From: Macrocybe gigantea
Lineage: Eukaryota > Basidiomycota > Agaricomycetes > Agaricales > Callistosporiaceae
NCBI GenBank assembly: GCA_011319805.1
Contig: SJRY01000228.1
Location: 806,001-870,000, forward strand
Direction of reading: 5' to 3'
Length of the DNA stretch: 64,000 nucleotides
Below the pieces are notes generated by a model that saw nothing but the letters and a program-made list of their open reading frames with translations, was not told the DNA's origin and searched no databases. Shown here piece by piece: positions 10,609 through 22,437 of this stretch; position 1 is the stretch's first letter; every line of letters starts with the position of its first letter. The translations under genes were made by a program, and so were the position numbers.

Positions 10609-12587
10609 CTAATTGTACACTTGATAGAGAGGCCTGCAACGCGACGAGAACGATCAGCTACTGCACCACAGGGAAGCCCTTTTTTTTCAAAGTACTTACG
10701 TGCTCGAGAACTTGGTGCCCTGTCTCACCACCTTCTCCACCGCGTCCAAAAAGTCGCGTTCCGTTGCTACTTTCCGCCGTGCACGGATTGCGAACATGCC
10801 GGCCTATTTAAAAACGCTGCATGAGATATATAGACTAGTACCTAACGTGATAACGCACCTCTGTGGCGACCGATCTCAACTCTGCGCCAGTCGTGTTTGG
10901 GCACAAACGCGCGATGAGGTCAAATCGGATGTCTCGTTCCACACTCATACTAAATATGCCTGTTTAATGATGGAGGAAGAACCTAAAGCACCGTGACTTG
11001 CCTTCGCGCATGGATTCGCAGAATATGGGCACGGCCTTCGTTGTCTGGCAGCGAAAACTCGACGCGGCGGTCAAGGCGACCAGGTCGCAGCAACGCAGGG
11101 TCAAGCGTGTCGGGTCTAGATACGAACGTCAGGTTCTCGTCACTGAGTATAGTGAAGCAAATGCCGACCGATTCGTGGCCATGAGGACTTTGATATTCCC
11201 TCGAGGGTCGAACCCGTCCAATTGGTTAATCAGCTCAAGCATCGTCCGTTGCACCTCGTTATCACCTCCAGCACCATCATCGAATCGGGCGCCACCAACG
11301 GCGTCAATTTCGTCGAAGAAAATGATGCAAGCCTTTTTACTGCGTGCCATTTCAAAAAGCTCTCTGACCATACGTGCCCCTTCGCCGACATACTTTTGAA
11401 CCAACTCCGAGCCAATGACACGAATAAATGTGGCATCTGTTCGGTTTGCGACCGCCCTTGCACACAGCGTTTTCCCCGTTCCGGAGGGCCATAAAGCAAA
11501 ATTCCTTTCGGAGGGTCGATACCGAGATTGACGAATCGTTCCGGCTGGAAAAGAGGATGAGCCGCCGCTCAAAGGCTGAGTAGCTGAAGGACGACATACG
11601 GATAGAAGGGGTGTTTCTACGACTTCGCGCAATTTCTCGATCTGCTCCTTGCAACCACCAATATCGGAATACGTGACGTCTGGCTTCTCCTCGACCTGCA
11701 TCATGGTGACGGATGCATCGATTTTTGGAGGGAGAGGTATTTGAATTTGGTATTTTGTTCGGTCGACGCTGCTCGAAATCAGTATCTACCAAAAGAGAAA
11801 AAGAGCCAGAAACGAACCCGACCCGCATTCCCTCTTCGATGTCTGTTGCTGCCACACGATCACCGAGCCCCACGACAAACTTTGCAATCTGCTTGATGTT
11901 AATGACATACTTGTCCTGTTCGTCTGCACCTTTCTGCCCCTGCACAGCACCTGCCGGGTTCACTGCCCGAGCTGCCTCTGCGAGTTTGGGGTCCATGGGA
12001 ATAATCTTTGTACACCTGGCGACTTGCAAAGGATGCTCCTCGCCCATTCTCTGTCGGTCTGCGGCAAGATCCCAAAGGTTTGGAGGTGCAAGACCCGTAT
12101 CTGATTCTTTTACACCTGCATTACGGGTAGGACTTAGTCATGCTTGGGACAGCTAGTGAGACGAAACGGACCTAGTTTCTCATTAATGCGTTTCTGTATG
12201 TCCTTGATATCGGTCTCAACAATCTTGAGTTTGCCGGCATATGGTCCTTGACCCTTTCGTTTTCCGGACGTAAGAACCACATCCGCCCTAGAGAACGTCG
12301 GGCACGCACGTATGTCTTCAAAATTTGGATATCGCTGTCGTCGAGTGCTGTCCAAAGCGATGTGAATTGTGTGATGGACAAGCATAAGCGCGGCGTGACG
12401 CACCAACAATCTTTTCATCCTGCTTATCGTCGATACGCTTCTCGTCTGGAAAATGAGAAAAGATGTAAATGACGACGGATGATGAGAGCGACAAGAGCAC
12501 CGACACTTTTCCCAATCCCTACAGTGCGCTTTTTAGCATGGAAAAAAATTGTTTAAGAGGGGCCACGACTTACGCTTTAGGTGGCAT
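10609..12587 (-). CDS. RPT1: 26S proteasome regulatory AAA-ATPase Rpt1 (PSMC2), frameshifted in this sequence
   Basis: Subunit of the hexameric unfoldase base of the 26S proteasome. It is read from MPPKADWEKY through several tiny 5' exons. Family landmarks are [52 protein letters not shown], the Walker B region [22 protein letters not shown] and [26 protein letters not shown]. The SRH follows, with [13 protein letters not shown]. One intron (11001-10950) has a GC donor. A final intron (10699-10634) leads to a 25-nt exon coding PLYQVYN and a stop at 10609; if it is retained, TAA ends the protein after KFSST. The Walker A motif is broken: GILLYGPP and [14 protein letters not shown] lie in different frames because one C/G is missing around 11481-11484. 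Rpt1 is essential and normally single copy, so this is more likely a sequence error than a pseudogene. Divergent from VMA1. Confidence 0.93.
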
Positions 12588-12741
12588 GGTCGTCGTCGTC
12601 GTCGTCTGTAACGAGGGTGGTGTTTGGAGTGCGACTGCTAATGACGCGTTCTTTTCGATCACATGACCTCGGTCATTGCCGCATCTGTCGAGATCAGCCT
12701 TTCCTGCTCCAGTCTGCTTGGCACATTCTTCTGCTTCTCCC
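12588..12741. promoter_or_regulatory. Shared divergent promoter region RPT1/VMA1
   Basis: Only 154 bp separate the start codons of the proteasome ATPase (-) and V-ATPase subunit A (+). The stretch contains the GTC microsatellite and the sequence TCACATGACC at 12660-12669, but no clear TATA box. Both genes are constitutive housekeeping genes, so a bidirectional promoter is the simple inference. Confidence 0.5.
12589..12606. repeat. GTC trinucleotide microsatellite
   Basis: Six perfect tandem GTC units lie 2 bp upstream of the RPT1 start codon, inside the shared RPT1/VMA1 intergenic region. They may be part of the RPT1 leader. Confidence 0.9.
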
Positions 12742-15143
12742 ATGGCCGGTGCACTTCAGAATGCAAAGAGGGACCTCCCAAAAATCAGAGATGAGGAGCA
12801 TGAGTCCAGATTTGGCCAAGTATTTGGCGTCTCTGGCCCCGTCGTCATTGCAGAGAACATGATCGGCGCTGCAATGTACGAGCTAGTTCGTGTCGGGCAT
12901 GACGAACTCGTCGGAGGTATAAACCACCTTGACTTCGTGCTGGATTATGCCTCATATAGTATGTGGTCGCCCTTCAGAGGTCATCAGAATCGAGGCGGAC
13001 AAGGCCACCATCCAAGTGTACGAGGAAACCTCTGGTGTCACGGTTGGTGACCCTGTCCTGCGCACGGGCAAGCCCCTCAGTGTTGAGCTTGGGCCAGGTA
13101 GATTAGCCTTTCCCGGCTTTTGGACCTCGTGATTCACCGTCTCGTTGAAAGGTCTCATGGGCAACATCGTCGACGGTATTCAGCGACCTCTGAGAGTACG
13201 CGCCGAAGCTCTGCTCATCTTCGTTGATAATCGCCGCTCACGCACCATATTTGCAGTCCATTCAGGAGCTTTCAAAGTCAATCTATATTCCTCATGGCAT
13301 TAATGCAAATGCCTTGGACCGATCGTTGCAATGGGACTTTAAGCCTCTAAATTACTCAGTCAGCAGCCCTAGATGCAAATCGTTCCATTACTAAACTGAT
13401 GGTACCGCAGGTTGGAGACCATATTTCAGGAGGAGATATATTCGGCGGTGTACACGAGAATTCGCTCGTCCACAACCACAAGATTATGCTACCCCCCCGC
13501 GCTCTAGGAACGATCACTCACATTGCAGAGCCAGGAAGTTATGCCGTCGATGTGAGCCCGTCTTTCGACGATAATCGATTCAATTCAATCGTTGTCCCAG
13601 GATATTGTGCTGGAAACAGAGTTCGACGGTAAAGCGACGAAACACACCATGATGCAACTCTGGCCTGTCAGAGCACCTCGGCCTGTCGCGGAGAAGCAAA
13701 CCGCGGATCACCCTCTTCTCACAGGTCAACGAATACTAGATGCCCTGTTCCCGTATGCCCAAGTAATCCTGCCCTTGGCGTGCATCTGCTCACTGTCCCA
13801 GATGTGTTCAAGGCGGTACGACGGCTATTCCTGGTGCTTTCGGTTGTGGAAAAACCGTCATCTCTCAAGCTTTATCAAAGTATTCGAATAGTGATATTAT
13901 TGTCTACGTTGGCTGTGGGGAGCGCGGAAACGAGGCAAGTTCTTTCAGCCGCGACCTCGTTGAATCGCTAAATGTTTTTCTTTTACAGATGGCGGAAGTG
14001 TTAATGGACGTAAGCGTGCTCTAGAATGCGATACTGGCATGGATTATACTGACACGAACGACGAGTTCCCTGAACTGACGATGGAAGTCGATAATCGCCA
14101 GGAACCCATCATGAAACGCACTACGCTAGTCGCCAATACCTCCAACATGCCTGTCGCAGCTCGTGAAGCCTCGATTTATACGGGGATTACGCTTTCGGAA
14201 TACTTCCGTGATCAAGGTCTAAACGTGTCGATGATGGCTGACTCGACATCTCGATGGGCCGAGGCATTGCGTGAAATCTCTGGACGTTTGGCTGAAATGC
14301 CGGCGGACTCTGGCTATCCTGCGTACCTGGGAACGAAGCTCGCTGGCTTCTATGAGCGTGCAGGAAAGGTGATCTGCCTTGGTAACCCGGTAAGACAAGG
14401 CACGGTCTCAATTGTTGGAGCGTATGTGTACCCACGCGCTCTCGTTTTCTGGATTGCTGATTCGGGCTTGCCAGCGTCTCACCACCCGGAGGCGACTTTT
14501 CTGATCCAGTGACTTCTGCCACGCTTAGCATTGTGCAGGTGTTCTGGGGCCTCGACAAGAAGTTGGCGCAGAGGAAACATTTCCCTTCGGTCAACTGGTC
14601 GTTGTCGTACTCGAAATACACGAAGGTCCTGGAGCCATACTATGAATCGTCTGAGCCAGGCTTTGTGGAGCTGCGGATGAAAACAAAGGAAATCCTGCAG
14701 AAGGAAGAGGACCTTGCGGAGATTGTGCAACTGGTCGGAAAGAGCGCGCTCGGCGAGAATGACAAGATCACGCTGGAAGTGGCGAGGATGCTCAAAGACG
14801 ATTTCCTGCAGCAAAACGGAATGAGCGAATACGACCGGTATTGTCCGTTCTACAAGACGAGCGCGATGTTGAGAAACTTTGTTGGGTTCCACGATGCAGC
14901 AATCAAGGCGGTGTCTCAGGGGGACCTAACATTTACGAGGATCAAGGACTCTTGTGGAGATTTAATGTTCAAACTCTCGCAGATGAAATTCGAGGTGACT
15001 CCTGGCTCGAGGCGCTTGTATGCGAGGGTATCTAACAAGAGGCATTTCTTCAGTCTCCATCACAAGGAAAGGATCCCATCAAAGACAAGTTGGACGCGCT
15101 GTACGCAGAGATACAGGAGAGGTTCCGGCAGCTGTCAGAGTGA
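12742..15143 (+). CDS. VMA1: Vacuolar H+-ATPase V1 subunit A (catalytic)
   Basis: ATP-hydrolysing subunit of the peripheral V1 sector, acting at the vacuolar/endosomal membrane. The whole reading frame can be spliced without a break, to about 615 residues. Visible features are [13 protein letters not shown] near the N-terminus, the non-homologous region with [13 protein letters not shown], and the P-loop [15 protein letters not shown] with its Lys/Thr. Then come [59 protein letters not shown] and the C-terminal [15 protein letters not shown]. Intron 13935-13988 uses a GC donor (GAG|GCAAGT). The site YVG/CGERG, where the budding-yeast gene carries the VDE intein, is uninterrupted here. Divergent from RPT1. 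The partner subunit H is encoded in the same window at 58970-60800. Confidence 0.96.
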
Positions 15144-15365
15144 TGATCGATGACCTATGGACAGTAGACGGCACGGTGAGCCAGCAAGGCTACGACATGT
15201 ATTACTGCGTATCGCCTTTTGTGAAATGATCTCGGCTGAGGCAAGACATGGGAGTGCGCACGATCGACATGACGAAGATGTGACATTGCGCAGCAGAGGA
15301 GTGACCCATGCTGAGCTGAATATAAATGCGAGCACCACCATCGTGCAACACCTGTGAACCCTGCC

Positions 15366-17028
15366 ATGATCTTGGACAGATGCTTGGTTGCCGTTCTGCT
15401 TCCTCTGACGCTCGGCGGCTGCGCCATCGCCCGTGCGATCGAGGCACCTTTATCCAATAGCGAATGTACCATTTACGAGCAGCTTAGCGCTGACAAGCAG
15501 TGAGTGAATGGCTGGCTTTATGTGCCTGTTAATCGTCTGGCAGATACTCGAGGCTTGTGAAGGCAATTAACCATGTAGACGAAATCAAGTCGCTGCTGAA
15601 CGACTCGTCCTCTCGGTGAGTTAGACATCGTTGTATGCGGTGCTCATCACCGACTTCGTACAGCCTCACGCTTTTCGCCCCGTCAGACAAGGCATTGCGG
15701 CGACCCCGACACCATCATCGCCGTCTGTCCGACGCAGAGCTCGAGCGGTGTGACCCCTACGATGACGTCATAGTGAGCGCTGCGCTCTCGTTAGACGTCG
15801 ACCACAAGTGTCTCAAGAAGATCCTCCGCGCCGTCCTCGCCTATCACATTCTCCCGGCGGAGAACGACATTTACGACCTGGCCCGAAACAACACCCACCC
15901 GACGAAGCTCGTTCTCCCCGATGAGTTTGGCAGGCGTTCCCTTCGCGTCCGCGTCAGCCACCATATCATCCCGCCACTGACAACCGTCAACTACTTTGTT
16001 CGCATCCTCAGGCCAAACTGGCACACGTCCAATGGTGAGCACATTTTAAGTATGTGGGAACGCACTCTCATCTAAACAGGCATGATTCATGGGATAAATC
16101 ACCCCCTGTTGCCGCCGCCACCCATCTTCCGTGAACTGTTCATGTTCCCGAACAAGTTTTCTACTTTTGTAAGTCTCATTTCCATATTTGCAACTCGCTC
16201 ATTTCATTGGTTCTTGTGCAGACATCGGCAATTCAACGGACAGGTCTCGGTGACGCCATGGACATTGGCTACAAGCACAGTGAAAAAGGCCCGTTGAATG
16301 GGTCGTTTGCGGCGACGGTCTTTGCTCCGACCAACACGGCATTTAGAAAGCTTCCTTGGAAACTTCAGAGGTTCCTCTTTTCTCCGTTTGGTACCCGAGT
16401 TCTGCGGAAGCTGCTTGAATATCACGTCATACCCAATATCGTGTTCCACACTGGTTGGTGAAATTTGTGAATCCTATTCGATTCCAACTGACCGACGTCG
16501 CCATTGCATGCAGATCATTGCTTTAACCTGACCAACATCAGGGACACGCCTCCAAATAACCCTGTTCATGACTTGGGACATGAAGACCTAATCTCCAAAA
16601 ATCATGGCCAGCATCCTTTTGCTGTACCACCATTGCCCAGTGACGACCAAATCGAACATTGTCCGGACTATAAAAACATCCTCTCCCTCGATGAAAAACA
16701 AGTGCCGCGACCAAAGCCAATCTACTCGTACGAGACCGATCTCCTGACATTGCTCGGAAATCAAACCGTACACGCTCGCATCGCGAAGTTTGAGCTGTTC
16801 TTGCCAATTCCAGGCCACAAGGGTCCAAGTCGCATGTTTACTAGGTTCATCGTCAACAAACAGCCTGTCGTGGCGTCGGATATCCCATCCGTTAACGGCG
16901 CTGTTCATGTCATAGACAGATTGTTGAACCCGAGAAGGGACTGCCGAAAGTCTCACAAGTTGGCCGATTGTGACGATAAGTGGGAGGATTGGGAGGATTG
17001 GCTGTTGCAGTGGGCAGAGGATGTGTGA
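15366..17028 (+). CDS. Secreted or vacuolar fasciclin (FAS1) domain protein
   Basis: The gene starts with a hydrophobic signal peptide (MILDRCLVAVLLPLTLGG). Two FAS1-type modules follow. The first has SLTLFAPSDKALR and CLKKILRAVLAYHILP. The second has FAATVFAPTNTAFRKLP and LRKLLEYHVIP, then a late segment FTRFIVNKQPVVASDIPSVNGAVHVID, which matches the H2/VIDRLL end of a FAS1 fold. The protein is about 470 residues, His/Pro-rich, with the acidic tail WEDWEDWLLQWAEDV. FAS1 proteins mediate adhesion; fungal members are secreted, GPI-anchored or vacuolar. No GPI signal or transmembrane segment is seen at the C-terminus, so a soluble secreted or vacuolar protein is likelier. The exact role is unknown. 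At least four small introns interrupt the gene. Confidence 0.82.
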
Positions 17029-17063
17029 TTGACGGATTCGCCTACATGTAAAGTCAAGAATCA

Positions 17064-18896
17064 TTATGAACTAGTCTCCGAGCTATGAATGATTTTGGTG
17101 TGACGCTCCGCTTTCGTCCGTCGTGCCCGATGTGCCTTGCTATTTACGTGCGCATCCCACTCGTGACCTTCTTCGACCATGAATGGTCGATTCGGCTCAT
17201 CGGTACAGACGTTGCATACCAGCTTCCGTCTCGCATTCAGAACGGCTAGTGGACTGAGGTTCAAGAATACATGAATGAACGTCTCATTGACGATGCAAAC
17301 AACATACTCGTTCGCCGTCTTCACGCACCCGAGCATTTGTCTGGCTACTTCAGATAAAGATAATGGATCAGGGAGCGTTTCATTTGCAATAAAATCTGCT
17401 ATGCCGTTAGGCAGTGTTAGGCTGGAGTAAAGGAAGCCAGCTTACTCTCTGTGATGCTGATAGCCGGATTTTGAACATCAGTTGACCACGAATCGCCTAT
17501 TTGTAAGTGAGCTCATAGTCAATGACACGCATTGCAGAAGACATTGCTGACGTGTAGCATCAAGCACATACAAAGACGTCGATGGCTCCTCTTCGTTTGC
17601 GGCGCGTATAACAGGGAGAAGCTTATTCTTTATCCACGACACCTGGCGCTTCGCGTATTGTCTCGTGGAAATTTTCATTCGCTCCTTGGCATTCTCGAAG
17701 TCTTGTATTGTCCTTTCAGGGGACGAGAGGTAGTGATAGAACTCTTTGAATCCTTTTCATTGGTAGATTAGCAACGGCATTGGCTCCAGTGGGCGAGGGA
17801 ATTGCCTATCGATTGGTATATCCCAAACGTGAAGTCGACAGGTTGCGATTCTGATGACGGGTTCGAAGCTTGCTGGGTGTCCACTTCTTGCCAAAGGCTG
17901 CGGACTTCGTCAAGTAAGCCTTGCTAACATTCGGCATATTGAGTTGAAAGAGTTTCGAAGGAGAGAAGCCAGAAGCACCTCAATCATGGCATCCACCCGG
18001 TCATCAAGCCGCTTGGAAAGAACAGCGGTTTCGGCGTACAGCCAAAAGCACAAAGCTCGGTACCTGAAGCGGAAACGACGTTCACTGTTTCAGCAGAGCT
18101 ATGCACACAGAAGCTGACCTTGCCTTGCTCGAGCTGCCCGCCTCCATTTGCTCACTGAATATGTCGCTCGGCCTTCTACCCGTCTCCTTCACAATGCACA
18201 GACTGCGTAGCACTTTGCGCGTGTCCCGCCAGTGCCAGCGAGCCGCCACGAGTGGGTCCAGAATAGATAGAAGGATGTGGAGATCGTATGCTGCGTCGGG
18301 TTCTGACGCTGCCGAGGGCGGATGTTCTGGAAGATGGTCAAAAAGCAAATGCAAGTTTGGCGGGAGAGAGTCGACGAGGCTTTCCAGCTCTTCTGACAAG
18401 CGCGCTTCTCCGGCCTGGTTTCGCAGACTCTCAGTCTGGGTCATGGAGCCGCCGACTTTGGATACAAGTCTGTTGGAGAACAGCAAGTGTTGTATCCAGT
18501 AGGACGTCCCGCCGACAACGATAGGAATCTGTTTTTTTCGATGCGTCTCCTCGATCTGTGCGTTGGCGCGATCAATCTAGAGCGATACTTCCGCAGCATG
18601 ACACCCACCACGTTGAGTGCATCTTCAATCCACTGTCCAACAATGTACTGCTCCCGATGCGACCTGTACCCCATCAAGACGTGTTCAACGCCCTGTCGCT
18701 CGGCCTCCGGGACCTTGTTTGTGACGATGTCTAGGCCGCGGTACACTTGCAGCGCATCAGCATTGACGATCCTGGCGCCTCGCCATCCATCTGAGGCGAC
18801 GCGCTGGGAAAGGTACAGGGCAAGTTCAATCGCCAACTTTGATTTCCCGACGCCAGTCGTGCCGCATATCGCAATCAATGGTCGCAAGTGGCCCAT
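17064..18896 (-). CDS. MOD5: tRNA dimethylallyltransferase (isopentenyltransferase)
   Basis: Transfers the dimethylallyl group of DMAPP to A37 of tRNAs that read UNN codons, in cytosol, nucleus and mitochondria. The P-loop is GTTGVGKSKLAIELAL, then NADALQVYRGLDIVTNK with the DSxQ-like segment. Next come VVGGTSYWIQHLLF, RDTRKVLRSL, LCFWLYAETAVLSKRLDDRV and MKISTRQYAKRQVSWIKNKL. The C-terminus is a matrin-type zinc finger (CNVCTDEPNRPFMVEEGHEW then HVNSKAHRAR), as in the eukaryotic enzymes. Between ALNV and IDRANAQ the frame requires removal of only 32 nt (18608-18577, GTGGGT...TCTAG), exceptionally short for an intron. An upstream in-frame ATG exists at 18923, but MGHLRPLIAICG begins right before the P-loop strand. 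Convergent with the fasciclin gene (35 bp). Confidence 0.93.
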
Positions 18897-18975
18897 CGTG
18901 ATGGTGGTACATACTACAAGCACTGGAGGAGCAATCCAGAAAAGATTTATTATGTAAGCAATCCATACAACAAAT

Positions 18976-21234
18976 TCAAATCCCCCAGAAACTCTTGATC
19001 AGGTCAGCCCCTTTTTCTGCAACAACATAGACAGCCGCTTGCGTATGTGCACTCGGAACAAATGGCTGAGAAGCGAATCTGCGTAAGCATGGAAAAGGGG
19101 ATGGCCATCCTAGGCGTACCAGAATGGATGCATCAACGATACGGACGCCCGATAAGCCCTTGACACGCAGGTCAGGATTGACTACACCATGGGTAGCGCT
19201 TTCTGCAGACATGCTCGCGGTGCCAACGGGATGCGCAGACGTCCCAGTCTGGTCGCGTATGTATTGGTCTAGTAGGGTGTCCGTCGTAGCATTGGATAAA
19301 TCCCCAAATGCTGCCTCGACATAGCCCTTCCAGACCGAAGCCGACAGAAACCGTCGAGCCGCCTTAACCGCCTCTCTCATAGCTAGAATGTCAAACTCTG
19401 TGGACAGAAATCCTGGGTCGACGAGAGGCGCGTCCAAAACATTGTTCGACCTCAACATGATTGAGCCACCTGGCCCAATTCATTTCGATATTCTTAGGTT
19501 GACTTCAAGTCTTGATACTTACGAGACGTGGGGAGACAACCCTTGTCGTTATCCCTATGAAATTTCCGGAAGAAGGTACGGCTCCCACAAATCCATTCTA
19601 GTTTGGACGTCAGTCATTCAGCAAGCAAAATGGCTGATTAATATACCGAGAAACCCAGTTCGTAATGTGGTGTTCTTGGACCCGCAGCAGGATCATCCCA
19701 GACTTTCATGACTGAATCAAGCAAACGGGAGAAGGACAAATGCGAGACGAAAGTATCAACCAATGGTCCACGTTGCGTTTTCATCCACATTTGAAGTAGT
19801 TGAGTTGCAACGGTGACGTTGCGGTTGATCGCGTCGAATGTGGAATTGGAGTTGACAAACCAATTATTAGCGAGTCTTGGATGGTCCGAAAGGTTCCTGC
19901 CGACATCCGGTAGGTGATGAATGACCGGTATGCCGAGGACGTCTAGATGATTTCTGTCGCCTATTCCAGAATTTAGCAGTAAATGAGGCGTGCCAATGGT
20001 CCCCGCGGATAGTATGATTTCCTTGGCTGCAGTTGCATATTTTCTCGGCCCTGGGACCTTCAAAATTATCGAGAAGATTCGAGATGTCATCTACTGCAAA
20101 CCTTCAAGGTCTTCCAAGAACTCAACCGTGCGAAATTTCAGCGTATTATTCCGGACAGCAAGAATGCGAGTGACTCGCGCGTTCAAAAGAATGTGTAGGT
20201 TTGGCCTATTCATGATATGAGGGGCGAGATAGGACGTCGCAGAACTGCTGCGCATCCCTTTATTGATTGTGGCCTGAAGCCATCCTGAGAGTAGGGTAAG
20301 TCAGTCAGAATCGAAGGAAAGAGCGCTAAGACAGTAGATGCAAACCGAGACCAAGGGGATAACCAGAATTCATATCCAGATTGAATGGAAAGTCTTCCAA
20401 TTCGCGAGTTGCTTGCACTATCATGTCGTCAATAGCCTGGGGATGGCCCTCCAGACTGACCGAATTCACGCCATTAGTGCTATGAAAGACAGGATTGAAT
20501 TGACCCGTTGTGTTGTGATGATCAGCAGGTGTCACAAATTTCTCGTTCTGCGAAAAATATTGGTCATTGAAAAAAAAAAAATCCCAGCAGAATCCACATA
20601 GAGGAAGGACCTTGCGGATGTACTTCTGAACGCTATTCCAAGACCATCCTTGGTCATTTGTGATCGCTGCGTATCGGTCATAATCTTCAGCTGATCCCCT
20701 TGTATAGAACATGCCGTCTAAGAAGCGGTTTTAGCTCAAAGTTTCATATGTTGGGTAGGGGGGTATAACTTATAGAACTACTGCCGCCAAGGACGAAACC
20801 CCTAGGGTAGTTGATTACACGGCCATGAAGCCCAATTTGGGGAAGAGTAGTGAAGTTCCAATCATATACAGTGTTTGAAAGCCTGGTACAGTAGAAAGGT
20901 ACCATGGTTTCAAGAGCGTTGGCATTCCTGTACGGACGTAAGAGGGCGAACCACAATGAAGCCGAAAAGGAACGAACGTGTTTCCGGCCTCAAGGACAAG
21001 GACGCTAACGGCTGGATCCTCAGTCAAACGATTCGCGATGACATTGCCGGCCGTGCCACCTTGGATTTGTCAGAATTTGCGGACATGGTCAAAGGTACAG
21101 GACATGCCTCCAATGACGACGAAATCATACTCTGGGAGTTTTGATATCGTAGCAAGATGGTCAAAACTGCGTGATACCAGGGCCACGACAGTGTCAACGG
21201 TTAGCACAGCGAGAAGAATGGATGACAGTTCCAT
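18976..21234 (-). CDS. GMC flavin oxidoreductase, aryl-alcohol-oxidase type
   Basis: FAD enzyme of the glucose-methanol-choline family. Fungal aryl-alcohol oxidases oxidise aromatic alcohols and supply H2O2 to peroxidases during lignin attack. A hydrophobic leader (MELSSILLAVLTVDTVVALV) suggests secretion. The nucleotide-binding motif is YDFVVIGGGTAGNVIANRL, with VLVLEAG and the GMC signature region GGSSSINGMFYTRG. Then come the second signature AKEIILSAGTIGTPHLLLNSG and the two catalytic-region histidines in TSAHPVGTASMS and PSAHTQAAVYVVAEKGADLI. All landmarks join in frame, so the gene looks intact. The intron splitting the dinucleotide-binding motif (21107-21060) uses a GC donor (GAG|GCATGT). 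Alcohol specificity is not readable. The start is 136 bp from the divergent uL15m start. Confidence 0.92.
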
Positions 21235-21370
21235 AGCTTGCGACGAAACGACGACTGTGAGAGCCCATGGTGTACATATGACTTGGACCCATGGCTTGAG
21301 AGACTCAACAGCAGAGTGGGCACGTGATACGGCATTCTCTTCGTTGGAACTCATTGTCACAGCGCTATCA

Positions 21371-22319
21371 ATGGCTTCACGGCTTCGGTCTGCTTCCGTC
21401 ACTCTTGCTAACCTCAAGCCCGCACCGGGATCCCAACATAAGGTGATCTCTTTCCATTTTTAAGTTCTAATGTCTCACATATGATTGACCAGCAAAAACG
21501 TGTCGGGCGAGGTCAAGCCTCTGGTTACGGTGGCACGTCTGGACGTGGCTCAAATGGCCAAAAATCGCGTTCGGGTGCTGGAATAAGACCTGGCTTTGAG
21601 GGCGGTCAAACTCCCATCACAAAACTTTTTCCCAAACGCGGTTTCATCAACCAGTTCGCCGTTCTCTTCCTCTCCATGCATTCACTCGCCTCATGTCATT
21701 GTCATTATAGAAATGCGAAGACTTGGGCACCTGTAAACTTGGACCGCATTCAACATTGGATTGATCAAGGGCGGTTGACCTCTTCGCCAGAGAAACCTAT
21801 CACTGCACGGGAGCTGCTTTTGAGCGGTTGCGTTCACGATGCTCACGACGGCGTGAAGATTCTGGGTGATGTGCGTTCTCCGTAGCCGAGCAACTGAACA
21901 CCGCTATAAACAATGTAACTCTAGGGTGCTGAACAGTTCGAAACGCCGGTCTACATTGTTGCGTCGCGAGCTTCAAAGAGCGCAATCAAAGCCATAGAAG
22001 CTACCGGCGGGAAAATTGTGTGCAAGTATTACAACGACCTCGCACTCCGTGACTGCATCAAGGGTCGTGCAGATAGGATGTCTGCGGCTCCAACGCGTCG
22101 CGAAGATATCAGTACGCTTTTCACAATTGTCGTCCCGTCGCGTCGCAGGACTAATGGTGTCGAACAGCTTGGTACGGAAAGCACAAAAACCGGGGTTATA
22201 TATCACCGGCCACTCTTGCATCCATGCAAAACTTGCCGTTCGTCGAGGAGCGGTGGAAAGCCCTGTCAGAGGAGCTTGGCGCTTGGAAGAAGCAAGACTT
22301 CGATACACAGAAAAAATAA
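21371..22319 (+). CDS. MRPL10: Mitochondrial large-subunit ribosomal protein uL15m
   Basis: Bacterial L15-type protein of the mitochondrial ribosome. The first exon gives an Arg/Ser/Ala presequence ([20 protein letters not shown]). It is followed by the L15 signature [18 protein letters not shown], then [24 protein letters not shown] and a mid-domain [13 protein letters not shown] with [20 protein letters not shown]. The final intron (from about 22110) joins APTRREDI to [13 protein letters not shown], and the protein ends FDTQKK at 22319. Other frames in the last exon are shadows. Convergent with PRP38 (118 bp). Confidence 0.92.
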
Positions 22320-22437
22320 TTAGTGCTACAGTACTTTGACCAATCTCCTCCAGCAATTCAACCTTATTAGTTAGAACTTGCCGCGACGGACACCACAGCA
22401 GTGATGAATAAGTTACGCAAGGGACCACAACAAGCTG

